Assembly (NCBI GenBank): GCA_020852275.1
Contig: JADZBE010000017.1
Coordinates: forward strand, 1-64,000
Direction: 5' to 3'
Origin: Phycisphaerales bacterium
GTDB taxonomy: Bacteria > Planctomycetota > Phycisphaerae > UBA1845
Length of the DNA stretch: 64,000 bases
The position numbers and the translations under genes are program-made. The notes below the pieces were generated by a model, which ran no database searches, had not been told where the DNA came from, and saw only the letters and a program-made list of their open reading frames with translations. Of this stretch, positions 46,325 through 57,373 are shown one piece after another. Within the stretch, counting starts at the first letter, position 1. Each line of letters opens with the position of its first letter.

Positions 46325-47617
46325 TCACCGCACCAAACTCAATCTCCCCACCATGCCGCCGGAGCTGTCGGCCGCGTCGTCGGTTTCGATGTTCTCGGAG
46401 GAGAAGATCACCGGCTGAACCACGAGCCGCTTGTCGTCCGGCGAGCCGGTGAGGTCGATGGCCATCACGCGGGCGAACCGCAAGCCCACAATGCGATACG
46501 TCGCGTTCGAGCCGTTGTCCGTCACCTGGTCGTAGAGGAAGAACCCGATCACGTCGCCGATGCGCGCCTCAACGGAGTCCTCGCAGCCGGCTTTCATGCC
46601 CGGGCTTCCGGTGATCTCATACGTGACCGGATTGCCGTCGTCGTCGTAGAACTCAAGCTCATCCGTGCCGATCTCGTCGATCAACTCATCCGAGGTGATG
46701 CCGTGGAGGATCTGGTTCTCGATCGCCGGCAATCCCTGGTTGTCCGTGCCGACGTTGAGAATGCCGAAGTTGCCGGATCCGCCGCCGGAACCGCCGCCGG
46801 ACCCGCCGCCGGATCCGCCGCCGCCTTTGCCCTTGCCCTTGCCGGAGCCGCCGCTGCCGCCGTCGTCCCCACCGCTGAGCTTGTACGGAAAGAGCTTCAC
46901 CTCTTTCACCTCGTCGGCGCCCTCGGTCACGTTCTCAGTCTCCCCGTCGTAACCAAACTCGTCGTCCCCGCCGTAGAGCTGCGTGTTGTACTCGTCAATG
47001 TGCATGGTGAACGGCAAGAGATAGCCGCCCTTGTCATCCTCCTGGTACGAACGGAAGCGATCATCGAACGCGGCCGTGGCGGAGGCGCTGCTCTCGCCTT
47101 CGTTCAAGCCGAACACCTGTGCGAAGGAGTAGGGCACCGCCCCGTTGAGTCCGCCGTTCGTTCGGCGCAACGTAACCTGGACCGCGTTGAATTCACTCGC
47201 CGCAACGCCCGTGTCGAGCGGCTCGTCCGGCGCGTCGAAGTTGAAACGCCCAAGGACGACGTCGCCCGCTTCGACCTGCGTCGGGGATTGAAGCGTGTTG
47301 TTCTTTTCGCTGAAGCTGATGCTGCGCTCTTCAACCATCTCGTGAACGTACGCCACCTGCTGCAAGTCCGGAACGCCTTGCGTCCCGCCTTGGATGGCCT
47401 CGAGCATGGTCTTGCTGACGTATGCGGACGCTCCCGCCAGCGCGCCGGAGTCGCTGGCGCGCTGCAACTCCGTGCGGGCGCGGTAGAGGTTGCCGACGTC
47501 CACGGTGAGCGCCGCCGCGCCCATGAGCACGACGAGCAAGACGATGACCTGAACAATGACGACGCCGCGGCGTCGTGGGCCGCGACGGATGGACATTCTG
47601 CGCGCAAGGCGGATCAT
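46325..47617 (-). CDS. TadG/TadE-like pilus assembly related protein with Gly/Ser-rich linker
   Basis: RRRGVVIVQVIVLLVVLMGAAALTVDVGNLYRARTELQRASDSGALAGASAYV; GGGGSGGGSGGGSGGGSG. Confidence 0.78.
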   Translation of the reverse strand: MIRLARRMSIRRGPRRRGVVIVQVIVLLVVLMGAAALTVDVGNLYRARTELQRASDSGALAGASAYVSKTMLEAIQGGTQGVPDLQQVAYVHEMVEERSISFSEKNNTLQSPTQVEAGDVVLGRFNFDAPDEPLDTGVAASEFNAVQVTLRRTNGGLNGAVPYSFAQVFGLNEGESSASATAAFDDRFRSYQEDDKGGYLLPFTMHIDEYNTQLYGGDDEFGYDGETENVTEGADEVKEVKLFPYKLSGGDDGGSGGSGKGKGKGGGGSGGGSGGGSGGGSGNFGILNVGTDNQGLPAIENQILHGITSDELIDEIGTDELEFYDDDGNPVTYEITGSPGMKAGCEDSVEARIGDVIGFFLYDQVTDNGSNATYRIVGLRFARVMAIDLTGSPDDKRLVVQPVIFSSENIETDDAADSSGGMVGRLSLVR

Positions 47618-47923
47618 GGATCTTCTCCCGATGGCGCGGGGCGGACCCCGGGCCGATCTGGACCCTGAACCGTCTCACAGCGTAGCGCCGCATCGCGACA
47701 AGGTCCCATCCTCAAGGGATGGGCGCAGAAGCTGCAAGGCGAACCCTCGGCGACCCCACGCGGAGCCGCCGCTATGTAGGCAAAGGGTAAGATTCGCCGA
47801 TCCACCGGGCCGCAGGAGGTGCCGTCCGCATATCCACCTTCGACGCGCAACCGCGATACGGCGTTCGAAAAGCGGCTTCCGCTCCCGCGGCGCGAAACTG
47901 GTGAAGTCCCCGAACGCGGCGGC

Positions 47924-48733
47924 TTATCGGCGCTCGATCGCGTTCACCTGCCGGACCGTTACGGACAGGGCCTCGGCTGGGCCGAACTGTTGCAGCGCGC
48001 TGCCCTGGTTCACCGCGATCTCCAGAAACCCCGAGCTGCCGATCAGTGCCAGCGGCCTCCCCGGCGCCGTCTCCGCGTAGGCGGACCGCAGCGGACCGAT
48101 CGGGATTTCGTTGATGCGAACCTCCAGTGCCTGCGGTCGGTGCAGGAGCGAGCCCAGATCCTTCTGGCTGATGTTGGTGACGAGGTTGCCAAAGCGGTCC
48201 ACGTACACCACGCGACCGGCCACGCACGTCTTATCCGTCACGAGCTGCAGGTCCGCCGGCAGCAGCTCCAGCCGATCGGTCGCGCGCCCGAAGCGCGGCG
48301 GCTTCACCCCGCTCGCCAGATGCGCCGCCACCGGCGCGAAGATGTCGCGGCCGTGAAACGTGGTGGATATTTGCGCGAGGAAATACCGCCGGTCTTCCAC
48401 GACGATGAGTTCCTCGATCGCCGCGTCGCGGTGTACAAACGTGATGACGCCGTTGTCCGGAACGAGAAAGAACTGTTCACTGGCCCGCGCCAGCAGGATG
48501 CGCCGATCCGTTCCCACGCCGGGATCCACGACGACCACGTGGATCGTCTCCGGCGGGAACCACGCGCGCAGACTGCGCAGCACATGCGCCGCATGAAAGA
48601 CGTTGAACGGAGGGATCTCGTGCGTCACGTCGATCACCCGCGCGAGCGGAGCGATCGACGCGATGACGCCCTTCATCTGCGCCACATAGGCGTCCCGAAG
48701 CCCGAAGTCGGTGGTCAGCGTGATCAGCGCCAT
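47924..48733 (-). CDS. SAM hydroxide adenosyltransferase (DUF62, chlorinase/fluorinase superfamily)
   Basis: MALITLTTDFGLRDAYVAQMKGVI...VVVVDPGVGTDRRILLA...VPDNGVIT...FHGRDIFAPVAAHLASG...VYVDRFGNLVTNI. Confidence 0.92.
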   Translation of the reverse strand: MALITLTTDFGLRDAYVAQMKGVIASIAPLARVIDVTHEIPPFNVFHAAHVLRSLRAWFPPETIHVVVVDPGVGTDRRILLARASEQFFLVPDNGVITFVHRDAAIEELIVVEDRRYFLAQISTTFHGRDIFAPVAAHLASGVKPPRFGRATDRLELLPADLQLVTDKTCVAGRVVYVDRFGNLVTNISQKDLGSLLHRPQALEVRINEIPIGPLRSAYAETAPGRPLALIGSSGFLEIAVNQGSALQQFGPAEALSVTVRQVNAIERR

Positions 48734-48935
48734 GCGGAAAGGATAAGTGCGCTTCGCCCCCATGACCAAGCAGGGCCGCAAAAGGCAAAGCCGGCTCGAA
48801 GCCTCCCTCAGACTGATCGCGCTATTTGTGTTACCGGACTGCGCCGGTGAGAAATCGCGTTCCACCCACGCCAATCGCTGCGTCCGCTGTCCTGCATGCG
48901 GCGCATGCCCGCGCGGATATCCGCCGCTCGACGGA

Positions 48936-49553
48936 TCAGCGTTCCGGGCCGCCGGTTCTCGACGCTGCCGAGGGCGCGTCCGTCAATCCCAACGCTGAGC
49001 GACGCTGCCGCAACGCGCGAGCGAGCAGCACGATGACCAGCACCACCGCCAGCGACGCCAGCGGGAGCATCGTCTCGCCTCGGGATGGCGCGCGCGGGAG
49101 CAGCACGCCGTTGATCGTCGCCGTACTCCCGTCGGAGAAACCGACTTCAACCGCCCCGCGTCCGGGCGCGGCGCCCGAGGCCGCGATCCGCATGGAAAAC
49201 TCCCCCGTCGCTCCCGGCGCAATGCCGCGCTTCGCATCCGGCGCAGAGGCGGAGCACACGCCCGGATGATCCGGCACGCCGACGTTGACAAGGTACGTGC
49301 AGTCGGTCGCCCAGCCCGGCGGCGCGGTGAACAGGTCGGCATGGTAGTGAGGGATGCTGATCCGCACGACGGTCGCATCGCCCGGGTTAACGACGCGCCA
49401 CGTGTAGTTCTGGCTCGTGGAGTCCATCGAGCCTTCGACGCGCACGGCGTCCGCCGCGCCGTTCGCCTGAGCCCACGCGAGCGCCGGGAGTGGAAGCAAA
49501 AACGCCACTGCCGGCAACATGAGAATCGTGCATTGTGCCCGCTTGATCACCAT
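48936..49553 (-). CDS. secreted/membrane-anchored hypothetical protein
   Basis: Signal-like N-terminus and C-terminal TM (LPLASLAVVLVIVLLARAL). Confidence 0.6.
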   Translation of the reverse strand: MVIKRAQCTILMLPAVAFLLPLPALAWAQANGAADAVRVEGSMDSTSQNYTWRVVNPGDATVVRISIPHYHADLFTAPPGWATDCTYLVNVGVPDHPGVCSASAPDAKRGIAPGATGEFSMRIAASGAAPGRGAVEVGFSDGSTATINGVLLPRAPSRGETMLPLASLAVVLVIVLLARALRQRRSALGLTDAPSAASRTGGPER

Positions 49554-50032
49554 TTCAATTTCACGGATCGTATCCGATATGCCTCGAACGCGCCAGCCCC
49601 GCGGGATCACCGGGTGGGTATGGCCCAGCGCAACTGCCTTCTACGCCAAGCCGGGCGCGCGGGTGGCACGGGTCCGCAGCAGCGGACCCGTGGGGCGCGC
49701 GAACGTGGGTGCGTGGCTCGATGACCGACGGCGGGCGGGTGCGGCAAACGCCGCCACGCATATCCGCAGTCAGAATGCGGTTGCCCTGGGGAATGGCGCC
49801 TTGATCAACCGCTTCGAGCGTTGCACGGGATGACCACATCCCGGAGTGGCGTTTTGCACTGCGCGGTGAATGGAGGGATGATTTGAGACGCAGAGGCAGT
49901 GGCCGCCCACGAGCGGCTCGTGCCGGATGCCGCGTTCATGCTCGCGGACGTGCTCGGGGTCGCGCTCGCCGTCGAGCGTGAAAGCGGCGGGCGCGTTCGC
50001 ATGAACGGCGGGGGCGCGGAGCATGGGGGTTC

Positions 50033-50410
50033 ATGCAGGAACTGCTGTCCATCCTGATCGGACTGTCCGGCGCGGCGGCGGCGATCTACGCGGTCAACCC
50101 CCGGTGGTTTGGCGTCCCGCTTGAGGGCGCCGGCGGCGGCGAGCGGCCGTGGCGCCGCTTGGGCGCGGGCATCTGTGCCGTGACCTCGCTGATGTTCCTT
50201 CTCGGCGCCGCCTTGATGAAGCCGCGGGAATCGCCGCGGGCGTATCTGGCTTTCTGGGCCGTGCTGCTGGGATTGGTCATGTGGCTGATCGTGCTTGCAT
50301 TCAAGGATGCGCGGCATACGCTGAAGCGATACTTGGACGAGCGGCGGGGGCAGCGACGAAACGGTCCTGATCAACCCGCGAATGGACCCGACGGAGTGGA
50401 CGGAGATTGA
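50033..50410 (+). CDS. small hypothetical membrane protein
   Basis: Three hydrophobic segments. Confidence 0.5.
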   Translation: MQELLSILIGLSGAAAAIYAVNPRWFGVPLEGAGGGERPWRRLGAGICAVTSLMFLLGAALMKPRESPRAYLAFWAVLLGLVMWLIVLAFKDARHTLKRYLDERRGQRRNGPDQPANGPDGVDGD

Positions 50411-50990
50411 GTCCGTGTGTGCGACCAAACCATCCAGCTACTCATCCCCCGCCCTGCACGCCGGCGCAGCTCGGAAAAGCCGCGCAGGGTCACGCCCAGC
50501 GATTCCCCTTCGTGTGCTTCAATGCCTGCTCCTGCTGTTCCTGTGCCTCGCCGGCGCCTGCTCGCCCACCCAGGGCAACGACCTGACCAAAATGCAAAAA
50601 GCGCGCATCACCATTAAGGGAGAGGTGTTCGAAGTCTGGATCGCGCGCACCGAGGCCGAGCGCGAGAAAGGCCTGATGTTCGTCACCGCCGAGCAGCTCG
50701 CGGACACGCCGGAAGGCTTGCACCGGGGGATGCTCTTCCTGTTCGAGCAGCAAAAGCCGCTGGGATTCTGGATGAAGAACACCATCACCGCCCTCGACAT
50801 CGCCTACATTAATACCGATAAAACCATCGTTAAGACGCTCACGATGAAGCCGCTGGACGAAAGCACCTATCCGTCCGACCGCCCGGCGCGATACGCGCTC
50901 GAAGTGAAGGCCCAGCTCCTCAAATCGCTGCACATCGCGTCCGGCGACCTCGTCGATATCCCGGACGATGTCCTCAAGGAAACCCCCTAG
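50382..50990 (+). CDS. DUF192 domain protein with N-terminal signal
   Basis: ARTEAEREKGLMFV...GMLFLFEQQKPLGFWMKNTITALDIAYINTD...YALEVKAQLL. Confidence 0.88.
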   Translation: MDPTEWTEIESVCATKPSSYSSPALHAGAARKSRAGSRPAIPLRVLQCLLLLFLCLAGACSPTQGNDLTKMQKARITIKGEVFEVWIARTEAEREKGLMFVTAEQLADTPEGLHRGMLFLFEQQKPLGFWMKNTITALDIAYINTDKTIVKTLTMKPLDESTYPSDRPARYALEVKAQLLKSLHIASGDLVDIPDDVLKETP

Positions 50991-51040
50991 CCCGACGATG
51001 CACCCTCTGATTGCTCTTCTATCAGGATCGGGTGCAGAAG

Positions 51041-52240
51041 ATGCGCGTGCTCGTCGTGAATCCCCAGGACGGTCTGCCCCCCTCCACGCCGCAATTCCTC
51101 AGCGATCACGGCTGGGACGTGTGCCTCGCCGGGGATTATGAAGCGGCCTCGCAGCAGCTTGCCGGTGGAGGGATCGATGCGGTTCTGGTGACCGAGCAGG
51201 CTTCCCCCCAGGCCAAACCCGCGCCGGCCGGCGGTGGGGAGGAGGACCCGGGAGGGTTGTACCGCATGTTGGAGGCGGGGCGCGTCGCCACCGTCATGTT
51301 GGTGGACGATCACCATCGTCGTCAGGCGCCCGACTCCACGCTGATCGACTTCGCCCCGCGCGCCTGTGCCGGCGAAGACCTGCTGGCGCGCCTCTCAACG
51401 GTTACGCGCTATCACCGCCATTTGCGCCAGATCGAGACCGAGTTGGAGCACATGCAGCGCCTCGGCAAGCGCCTCAACGACCACTTCAGCGAAGTGGACC
51501 AGGAGATGCGCCTCGCGTCGCGCCTCCAGCGGGACTTCCTCCCCAAGCTCACCGAGCCGCTCGACGGCGTGTCCTTCAAGACCATTTACCGCCCGGCGTC
51601 CTGGGTCTCCGGCGACATCTACGACATCTTTCGAGTGGATGAGTCGCACGTCGCCTGCTACGTCGCGGACGCCGTCGGACACGGCATGGCCGCCAGCCTG
51701 CTGACCATCTTCATCAAGCAGGCGATCGTCCCCAAGCGCATCGTCGGCGGCAACTACGAGGTGCTGGACCCGACGCAGACGCTGGCGATTCTCAATGAAG
51801 CGCTCGCCGCGCAGACGCTGCCCAACGCGCAGTTCGTCACGGCCTGCTATGCGCTGCTGAACACGAAGACGCTCAAGTTGAAGTACGCACGCGCGGGGCA
51901 TCCGTATCCACTGCTGTTCAGCACGGACGGACACGTCACGGAACTGAAGTCGCCCGGCGGACTGCTGGGACTTTTCGCGGATGAGCAGTTCCCCTCCGCG
52001 GAGGTGCAACTGCGCCCCGGCGACAAGGTGCTGCTGTACACCGACGGCTTCGAGATGGTCTTTCAGGAAGGGGACCGCGCCGCCAAGCTCGATACGCGGG
52101 CCTACATGAAGCGCTTCGAGGCCCTGGCGCACCAGCCGCTCAACCGCATGATCGCCGAGATCGACGCTCTCCTCGACGACGACCACGGCTCGCTCGCCCC
52201 GCGCGACGACATCTCCATCGTCGGCTTCGAGATCCCGTAG
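51041..52240 (+). CDS. SpoIIE/RsbU-type PP2C phosphatase with receiver-like N-terminus
   Basis: ASRLQRDFLPKL...RPASWVSGDIYDIFRVDESHVACYVADAVGHGMAASLL...GDKVLLYTDGFEMV. Confidence 0.9.
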   Translation: MRVLVVNPQDGLPPSTPQFLSDHGWDVCLAGDYEAASQQLAGGGIDAVLVTEQASPQAKPAPAGGGEEDPGGLYRMLEAGRVATVMLVDDHHRRQAPDSTLIDFAPRACAGEDLLARLSTVTRYHRHLRQIETELEHMQRLGKRLNDHFSEVDQEMRLASRLQRDFLPKLTEPLDGVSFKTIYRPASWVSGDIYDIFRVDESHVACYVADAVGHGMAASLLTIFIKQAIVPKRIVGGNYEVLDPTQTLAILNEALAAQTLPNAQFVTACYALLNTKTLKLKYARAGHPYPLLFSTDGHVTELKSPGGLLGLFADEQFPSAEVQLRPGDKVLLYTDGFEMVFQEGDRAAKLDTRAYMKRFEALAHQPLNRMIAEIDALLDDDHGSLAPRDDISIVGFEIP

Positions 52241-52425
52241 AGCGGATTCCGCAGTGCAGGCCGACGTACGCCGCGAGCAGGCTTGGGTTCAAGCACGCCC
52301 ATGACTTCCTGGGTGGACGCCCGCTGAAGGGCAACCGCGTGGCACGGTCTGGCGTACTCGCCAGGCCGTGGCGGGCGAGGCAAGACCAGGGTGAGCGGAG
52401 TATCGTTGACCATACGACCCGCCGC

Positions 52426-52475
52426 GCAGGCGGGAATCCAATCCAGTCATTCCCGCGCAGGCGGGAATCCAGCGT
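52426..52475 (+). repeat. dispersed palindromic repeat, two copies (GGCGGGAATCCA...CATTCCCGCGCAGGCGGGAATCCA)
   Basis: Reverse orientation of the 9845-9965 family. Confidence 0.8.
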
Positions 52476-52598
52476 TCCAGCGATGCGCCCGGGATCCTCG
52501 CCTTCTCGAAGGGGGGATACTCATGCCCGCCTGAAAGCCCTGCCTTCACCGGTCGGCAAAGCTGGGCGCAGCGCCGCGCTTTCAAGGCCGCACGGCCG

Positions 52599-53033
52599 TC
52601 ACGCAGGACGCTCCGACCCGCGACGCGACTTTGACTTCGCCCGCACACGTTTGGGCGGCGACTTCGCTCCCACAATCCGCAAAAAGCGCATGACCGCCGC
52701 GCGACCATAAACGGGCTGCCGCCACTGGTTGGACTTGGCAAACGGACGACCCGGCTCGAATCCGGCGGCGCGAAGCAGGCGGCGAACCTCCCGCAACTCG
52801 ACCTGCGAGTCGGCCACCAGCCGAATCTCGTAGCCCTTCTTGTAATGGTCGGGCGCTTCCGCGCGAAGCTCCGCATTGGGTCGCCGAACGTAACCGTTCA
52901 GCCGAAACCGCTTCGCCAGCTCGGCCGACACCGCTGCCGGTGGCGCCGGGGCCGGCGCCGCATCCGCCACTGCGGGTCTCGTCCGTGCATCGCCGCGTTT
53001 CCTTGATGAATTCCCTGCCGCTGCTTTCGCCAT
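52599..53033 (-). CDS. hypothetical basic protein
   Basis: Lys/Arg-rich termini with structured core (RLVADSQVELREVRRLLRAAGFEPGRPFAKSNQWRQPVYGRAAVMRFLRIV). Confidence 0.55.
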   Translation of the reverse strand: MAKAAAGNSSRKRGDARTRPAVADAAPAPAPPAAVSAELAKRFRLNGYVRRPNAELRAEAPDHYKKGYEIRLVADSQVELREVRRLLRAAGFEPGRPFAKSNQWRQPVYGRAAVMRFLRIVGAKSPPKRVRAKSKSRRGSERPA

Positions 53034-53189
53034 GACTGAATTCGCCCGGCCCGCCCCAACGGGCGCGCACGAAGTTCACTTCCCGTTCCGCAGCGCCCAT
53101 GCAACACTGCGGAGCGGAAAGTGTACGGTTCAGCGGCAGGCTCCTGCAAGCAGCCGCCGTTCGCAACGACCCGCGCCGTTGCTCGTCAT

Positions 53190-54329
53190 TCAGCACTCCA
53201 GCACGTGAATGCCGCGCTTCCGTCCGATGTCCTTCAGCACCTTCGGCCACACGGTCACGCTGACCTCGCCGAGGTGCGCCTTGCGCAGCAGGTACATGAA
53301 CGTCCGCGACTGCCCGATGCCGCCGCCGATCGACAGCGGAATCTCCCCTTTCAGAATGGCCTGGTGATACGGCAGCTTGAGGAAGTCCGTCTGCTTGGTG
53401 ATTTCGAGTTGCTTGCGGAGTGTTTCCGCGGTCACACGGATGCCCATGCTGGTCAGCTCATGCCGACGCTGGGTCACCGGGTTCCACACGAGAATGTCGC
53501 CGTTGAGTCCGTGCATCGGGCGACCTTCCGCGGACCGCGTCTCCGTCACCCAGTCATCGTAATCGGACGCGCGCATCTCGTGCGGGTAGCCGTCCGCCAG
53601 CGTGTAGCCGATGCCGTAGATGAACACCGCGGGGAAGTCCTGCAGAATGGCCGTTTCGCGCGCCTTGCGCGGCAGATCCGGGAAGCGTTCGAGGATTTCC
53701 TCCGCGTGGATGAACTTCAGCTTGCGCGGCAGCGTCGGATACTTGTCCGTCTTGAGCTGCGGGAACATGTGCATCACCTTGCGTTCCGCGCCTTTGAGCA
53801 CTTCCCAGATTTTCTCCACAACATCCGTCAGGAACTTCAGGTTCCGCTGGTCCGCGGTCATCACCCGCTCCCAGTCCCACTGGTCCACGTACGCGCTGTG
53901 GTCGTGATCGAGGAAGTAGTCCTTCCGCACTGCACGCATGTCCGTGAGGATGCCTTCGCCGATGTTGCAGTCGAAGTAACGCAGGGCGAGCCGTTTCCAC
54001 TTCGTCGCGGCCTGCACGACCTGCGCCCGGATGGGCTTCTCCAGGCCCAGTCCGCAGGGGAAGCTGATCGGCGTGCGCGAGCCGTCGCGGTCGAGATAGT
54101 CGTTGACGCCGCTCTCCTCGCTGACAATCAGCGGAACCGTCACGCGCATCAGCTCCAGCTCTTTGCACAGATGCTCCTCGATGTAGTCCTTGGCCGCGAA
54201 AATCGCTTTCTGCGTCTCCTTCGGCGTCAGGAGCGGGACGTAGTCTTTGGGAAGCACCTTCTCAACTTCGGGATACGTACTGACCCCCGGACCGGCGAGG
54301 TCCGCCTTCTTGTCCGCAACCGCAACCAT
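53190..54329 (-). CDS. asnA: aspartate--ammonia ligase (asparagine synthetase A)
   Basis: LMRVTVPLIVSEESGVNDYLDRDGSRTPISF...AVRKDYFLDHDHSAYVDQWDWE...SIGGGIGQSRTFMYLLRKAHLGEVSV. Confidence 0.93.
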   Translation of the reverse strand: MVAVADKKADLAGPGVSTYPEVEKVLPKDYVPLLTPKETQKAIFAAKDYIEEHLCKELELMRVTVPLIVSEESGVNDYLDRDGSRTPISFPCGLGLEKPIRAQVVQAATKWKRLALRYFDCNIGEGILTDMRAVRKDYFLDHDHSAYVDQWDWERVMTADQRNLKFLTDVVEKIWEVLKGAERKVMHMFPQLKTDKYPTLPRKLKFIHAEEILERFPDLPRKARETAILQDFPAVFIYGIGYTLADGYPHEMRASDYDDWVTETRSAEGRPMHGLNGDILVWNPVTQRRHELTSMGIRVTAETLRKQLEITKQTDFLKLPYHQAILKGEIPLSIGGGIGQSRTFMYLLRKAHLGEVSVTVWPKVLKDIGRKRGIHVLEC

Positions 54330-55234
54330 GATGTGCACTCCTCAATGTGGGTAGGCTGAAAAACCGGCTTTTCCGCCGCGCATGGGCTGCGCACCTCGCA
54401 CGGGTCGCGCGCACTGCGCACTGCCGCCGAGCCGGCACACGATCGTACAAGCCCCGGTGCGCCGGCTCAGGCCTCTAAGCCGCGTCACCTGGCGCGGCGC
54501 GTCCGGATGCCTGAAACGGCTGCATTCCGCGTGCCAGCACGACCGGTCACCCGGGCTCATCTGCATTGAGGGTCAACGGAATGGCCACAAGAAGGCAAGC
54601 GGTAGCCCCGCTTGGCGCTCCGTGTCAGGAGTCGCTCCATCGCCAGTGCTTCGGGTTTGCAACGCGCGCCATCGCTTGCGCTACGGGTTATGAAACCGTA
54701 GCGCAAACAAGGGCGGGAGGTTCCACTCATCGTCTTGCGTAAATTGGCGAAATCCAAGCGCCGACGCCGAATGGGGATGACAGGTTGGCCGAAAGCGCTG
54801 CCAAGCACGCACGTGGCGTCGGCCTCGCAAGGACCTTGCCTGGATGGCTGGACACCGCCAGGGCGAGGAGTCGCTTGGACCGCAGGTCGAGGTCTCCGCT
54901 TTTTTTTCGTCCGGAGCGCTGGCAGACGTCTCCAGTGACTTCAGCCACTGGTTGACGAACTCAGTACCATTTTCTTCTGCCCGTAAGGCGAAAGCGATCC
55001 CCTTGATCGGTGAGTATCGTCCGCGCTCAAGGCAGAGAAGAAGAAGCGGAGAAGAGCCAATCGGGGCGTGTCCCCCAAGGTGCTTCAAGCCCGCCAACAG
55101 CAGCCTGCGCCCCGACGGGAGAAGAGACGCTTGCTCCCTTGAGCCGGGACGTGAGGTATTCCCCAGCCTGCGCCGCCGCGCGGAGAGAGTTAGCTGCATC
55201 GCTCCAACGCCTCGAAGCCCACACTCGCCCAAAC

Positions 55235-56311
55235 TCAAACCTTCCGCAGCAGCGTGACGCGCCCGATCGGCACCCACTCGACCACGAGGATGTCCCCGGT
55301 GGCGAGGAAGATGGCGCTGTGCGGATGGATGAACTTGCCGGGGACGAACTGCTCATGCGGCGCGCCGCGAAGCTGCGACGGATGTCCATCGCCCAGATGC
55401 GCCGCCACCTGGTTGTCCTTGTCCACCAGCGTGACCACGCTTTCCAGATCGGAGATGAGCATCAGCTCGCCGCGTGTCTTGAAATGGCACGGCATCCGCA
55501 TGCCCTCGGTGACGAAGCCGGCGTGCTTGCCGTCCAGAGTGAAGTATTGCAGCCGGCGGTTGCCCCGGTCGGCCACGACCAGTTTCGGCTCGCCCCCGCG
55601 CGCGTCCACCCACAACCCGTGCGGGCAACTGAGCTGCCCCGCGCCGTTGCCCGGCTCACCGATCGTGCGGACGTAGTCGCCCTTGATCGTGTATTGGTGA
55701 ATGTAGCTGCTGCCGTAGCCGTCGCCGACGTAGAAATCTCCGTTGGGCGCGAACGCCACATTCGTCGGGCAGAACTGCTCGGGCTTCTCATACTTGCCCG
55801 ATTCCTTCGGGAGGCCTTTTTCCCAGATCACTTCACCGCCGAGCGTCGTCTTCACCACGAGCCGGCGGTTGATGTCGCAGTGGTAAAGGAATTCGTCCGC
55901 GCCTTCTTTCCGCAGGTCCAGCCCATGCCCTCCGTTGCGAAATGCCGCGCCCCACGACGTGACGAACTTGCCCTGGTCATCGAACACGCAGATGGCGTCT
56001 CCGCGCTCGCTGGAAGGGTGAACCGTGTGAGAGATGTAGATCCGACCGGCCGCATCCTGCGCCACGCCGTGCGTGTCGCCCCATTTAAGCGTCGCCGGCG
56101 GCGTGAGCCAGTCGTGCGTCGCCTCATACGTGTGCGCGCCGCTTCCGAGGCGCAGCGCCTGCGCCCCGGCCTTGTCCTGCGTTCGAATCCTCGGCGCGCT
56201 CGGCGCACCGAAGGCCGACTTCAGCGGCGCCGCCAGCGTCACAGCCACCGCCGCCTTGCCCGTGATCGAAAGAAACTCCCGCCGCCGCACCCGCCGATCC
56301 TGACAACCCAT
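55235..56311 (-). CDS. NHL/6-bladed beta-propeller protein with Tat-like signal
   Basis: RRREFLSITGKAAVAVTLAAP; repeated propeller strands (GNGAGQLSCPHGLWVDARGGEPKLVVADRGNRRLQYFTLDG). Confidence 0.8.
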   Translation of the reverse strand: MGCQDRRVRRREFLSITGKAAVAVTLAAPLKSAFGAPSAPRIRTQDKAGAQALRLGSGAHTYEATHDWLTPPATLKWGDTHGVAQDAAGRIYISHTVHPSSERGDAICVFDDQGKFVTSWGAAFRNGGHGLDLRKEGADEFLYHCDINRRLVVKTTLGGEVIWEKGLPKESGKYEKPEQFCPTNVAFAPNGDFYVGDGYGSSYIHQYTIKGDYVRTIGEPGNGAGQLSCPHGLWVDARGGEPKLVVADRGNRRLQYFTLDGKHAGFVTEGMRMPCHFKTRGELMLISDLESVVTLVDKDNQVAAHLGDGHPSQLRGAPHEQFVPGKFIHPHSAIFLATGDILVVEWVPIGRVTLLRKV

Positions 56312-56585
56312 GTCGCATCTCCCATTTCCAAAGCTCCCAGCCCAAACGCGCGAGGAATCCTACCGGTGCGCGGTCCTCCCCGCGACGAACCTCTTGGCGC
56401 AACACCTTCGGCGACGAGCAAGCCTTGATCTGCGAATTATCCGGTCCTTGGCAACCTCCCAGGGGTCCATCTCCGGCGTCGTCCACCCATTCGCGCCTCA
56501 GGACGCTTGGCAACCTGCGATGAATTGCTACACTCAATCTGGAGGAATTTCACGCCCGCCCTTACAACCAGATTGGAGGGTCGTC

Positions 56586-57371
56586 ATGCCTGCTTACGCT
56601 CAAAGACGCCTCAACGTCGCGCTCGCCTGTGCCGCGATTCTCTCGCTCGGCATCTGGCCGCGGACTTCGGGTTCCGCGCTCCTCGCCGCGGATTCCGTCC
56701 TTCAACCCGCGACCCTGTCCGTGCCGGCGCGCCAACCGCTGGAACTGACGTTGCGCCTGCCCAACGGCGAGTCGTGGAGCGCCGTCAACGTGGGCCGCTT
56801 CATCGTGCGCGAACAAGGCCTGCAACGCAGCGTCGAGCCACCCATCGCCGCGACGCGCGACACGTTGAGCCTCTCGTTCGACAAAGCCGGGTACGCGCTT
56901 GTGGCGCTCGACGTCGGCCCGGCCTCGGAGAAGGACCGGCGCGACTCCTGGCGGCGCACCACGCATTGCACCAAGCTCTTTGTCCACATCACCGGCGAAG
57001 GCGAGAAGAACTCGGGCCAGAACCCCGGACTCACCGCCAAAGTAGGCAGCCGCATTGAACTGCTTCCGCTCATGGATCCGACGCAGCTCGCGCCGGGCGC
57101 CGACCTCCCCGTTCGCGCGTACTTCGACGGCGATAAGGTCGTCGGCGGAGAAGTGACGGCGCTCGCGCCGGATGGAACAAGTTCAACGGTCGTGACCGAC
57201 TCCGTCGGTGCGACGCATTTCAGAATGGGAAGCGCCGGTCGCTGGACGATCCGATTCACGCACGTTTCGGAGGGCGAGACCTACGTTGCGGAAATGCTCT
57301 TCGACGTGAACGAATCACCGCCCGCGCCGCAGCCCGCGCCGCCCTCCGGCTCCAAAAAGGAGGAGAAGTAG
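56586..57371 (+). CDS. secreted DUF4198-like protein
   Basis: Signal peptide; GYALVALDVGPA...LEVLPL-like ELLPLMDPTQLAPGADLPVRAYFDGDKVVGGEVTAL. Confidence 0.68.
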   Translation: MPAYAQRRLNVALACAAILSLGIWPRTSGSALLAADSVLQPATLSVPARQPLELTLRLPNGESWSAVNVGRFIVREQGLQRSVEPPIAATRDTLSLSFDKAGYALVALDVGPASEKDRRDSWRRTTHCTKLFVHITGEGEKNSGQNPGLTAKVGSRIELLPLMDPTQLAPGADLPVRAYFDGDKVVGGEVTALAPDGTSSTVVTDSVGATHFRMGSAGRWTIRFTHVSEGETYVAEMLFDVNESPPAPQPAPPSGSKKEEK

Positions 57372-57373
57372 CC

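Noticed and set aside
49770-50024. Short ORFs around 49.8-50.0 kb
   Set aside because: Both-strand shadow frames, no recognisable domain.
54681-55277. Minus-strand ORF (YSPIKGIAFALRAEENGTEFVNQWLKSLETSAS...) between asnA and the propeller gene
   Set aside because: No family recognised, overlaps repeats, no clear start; could be a gene relic but not supportable.
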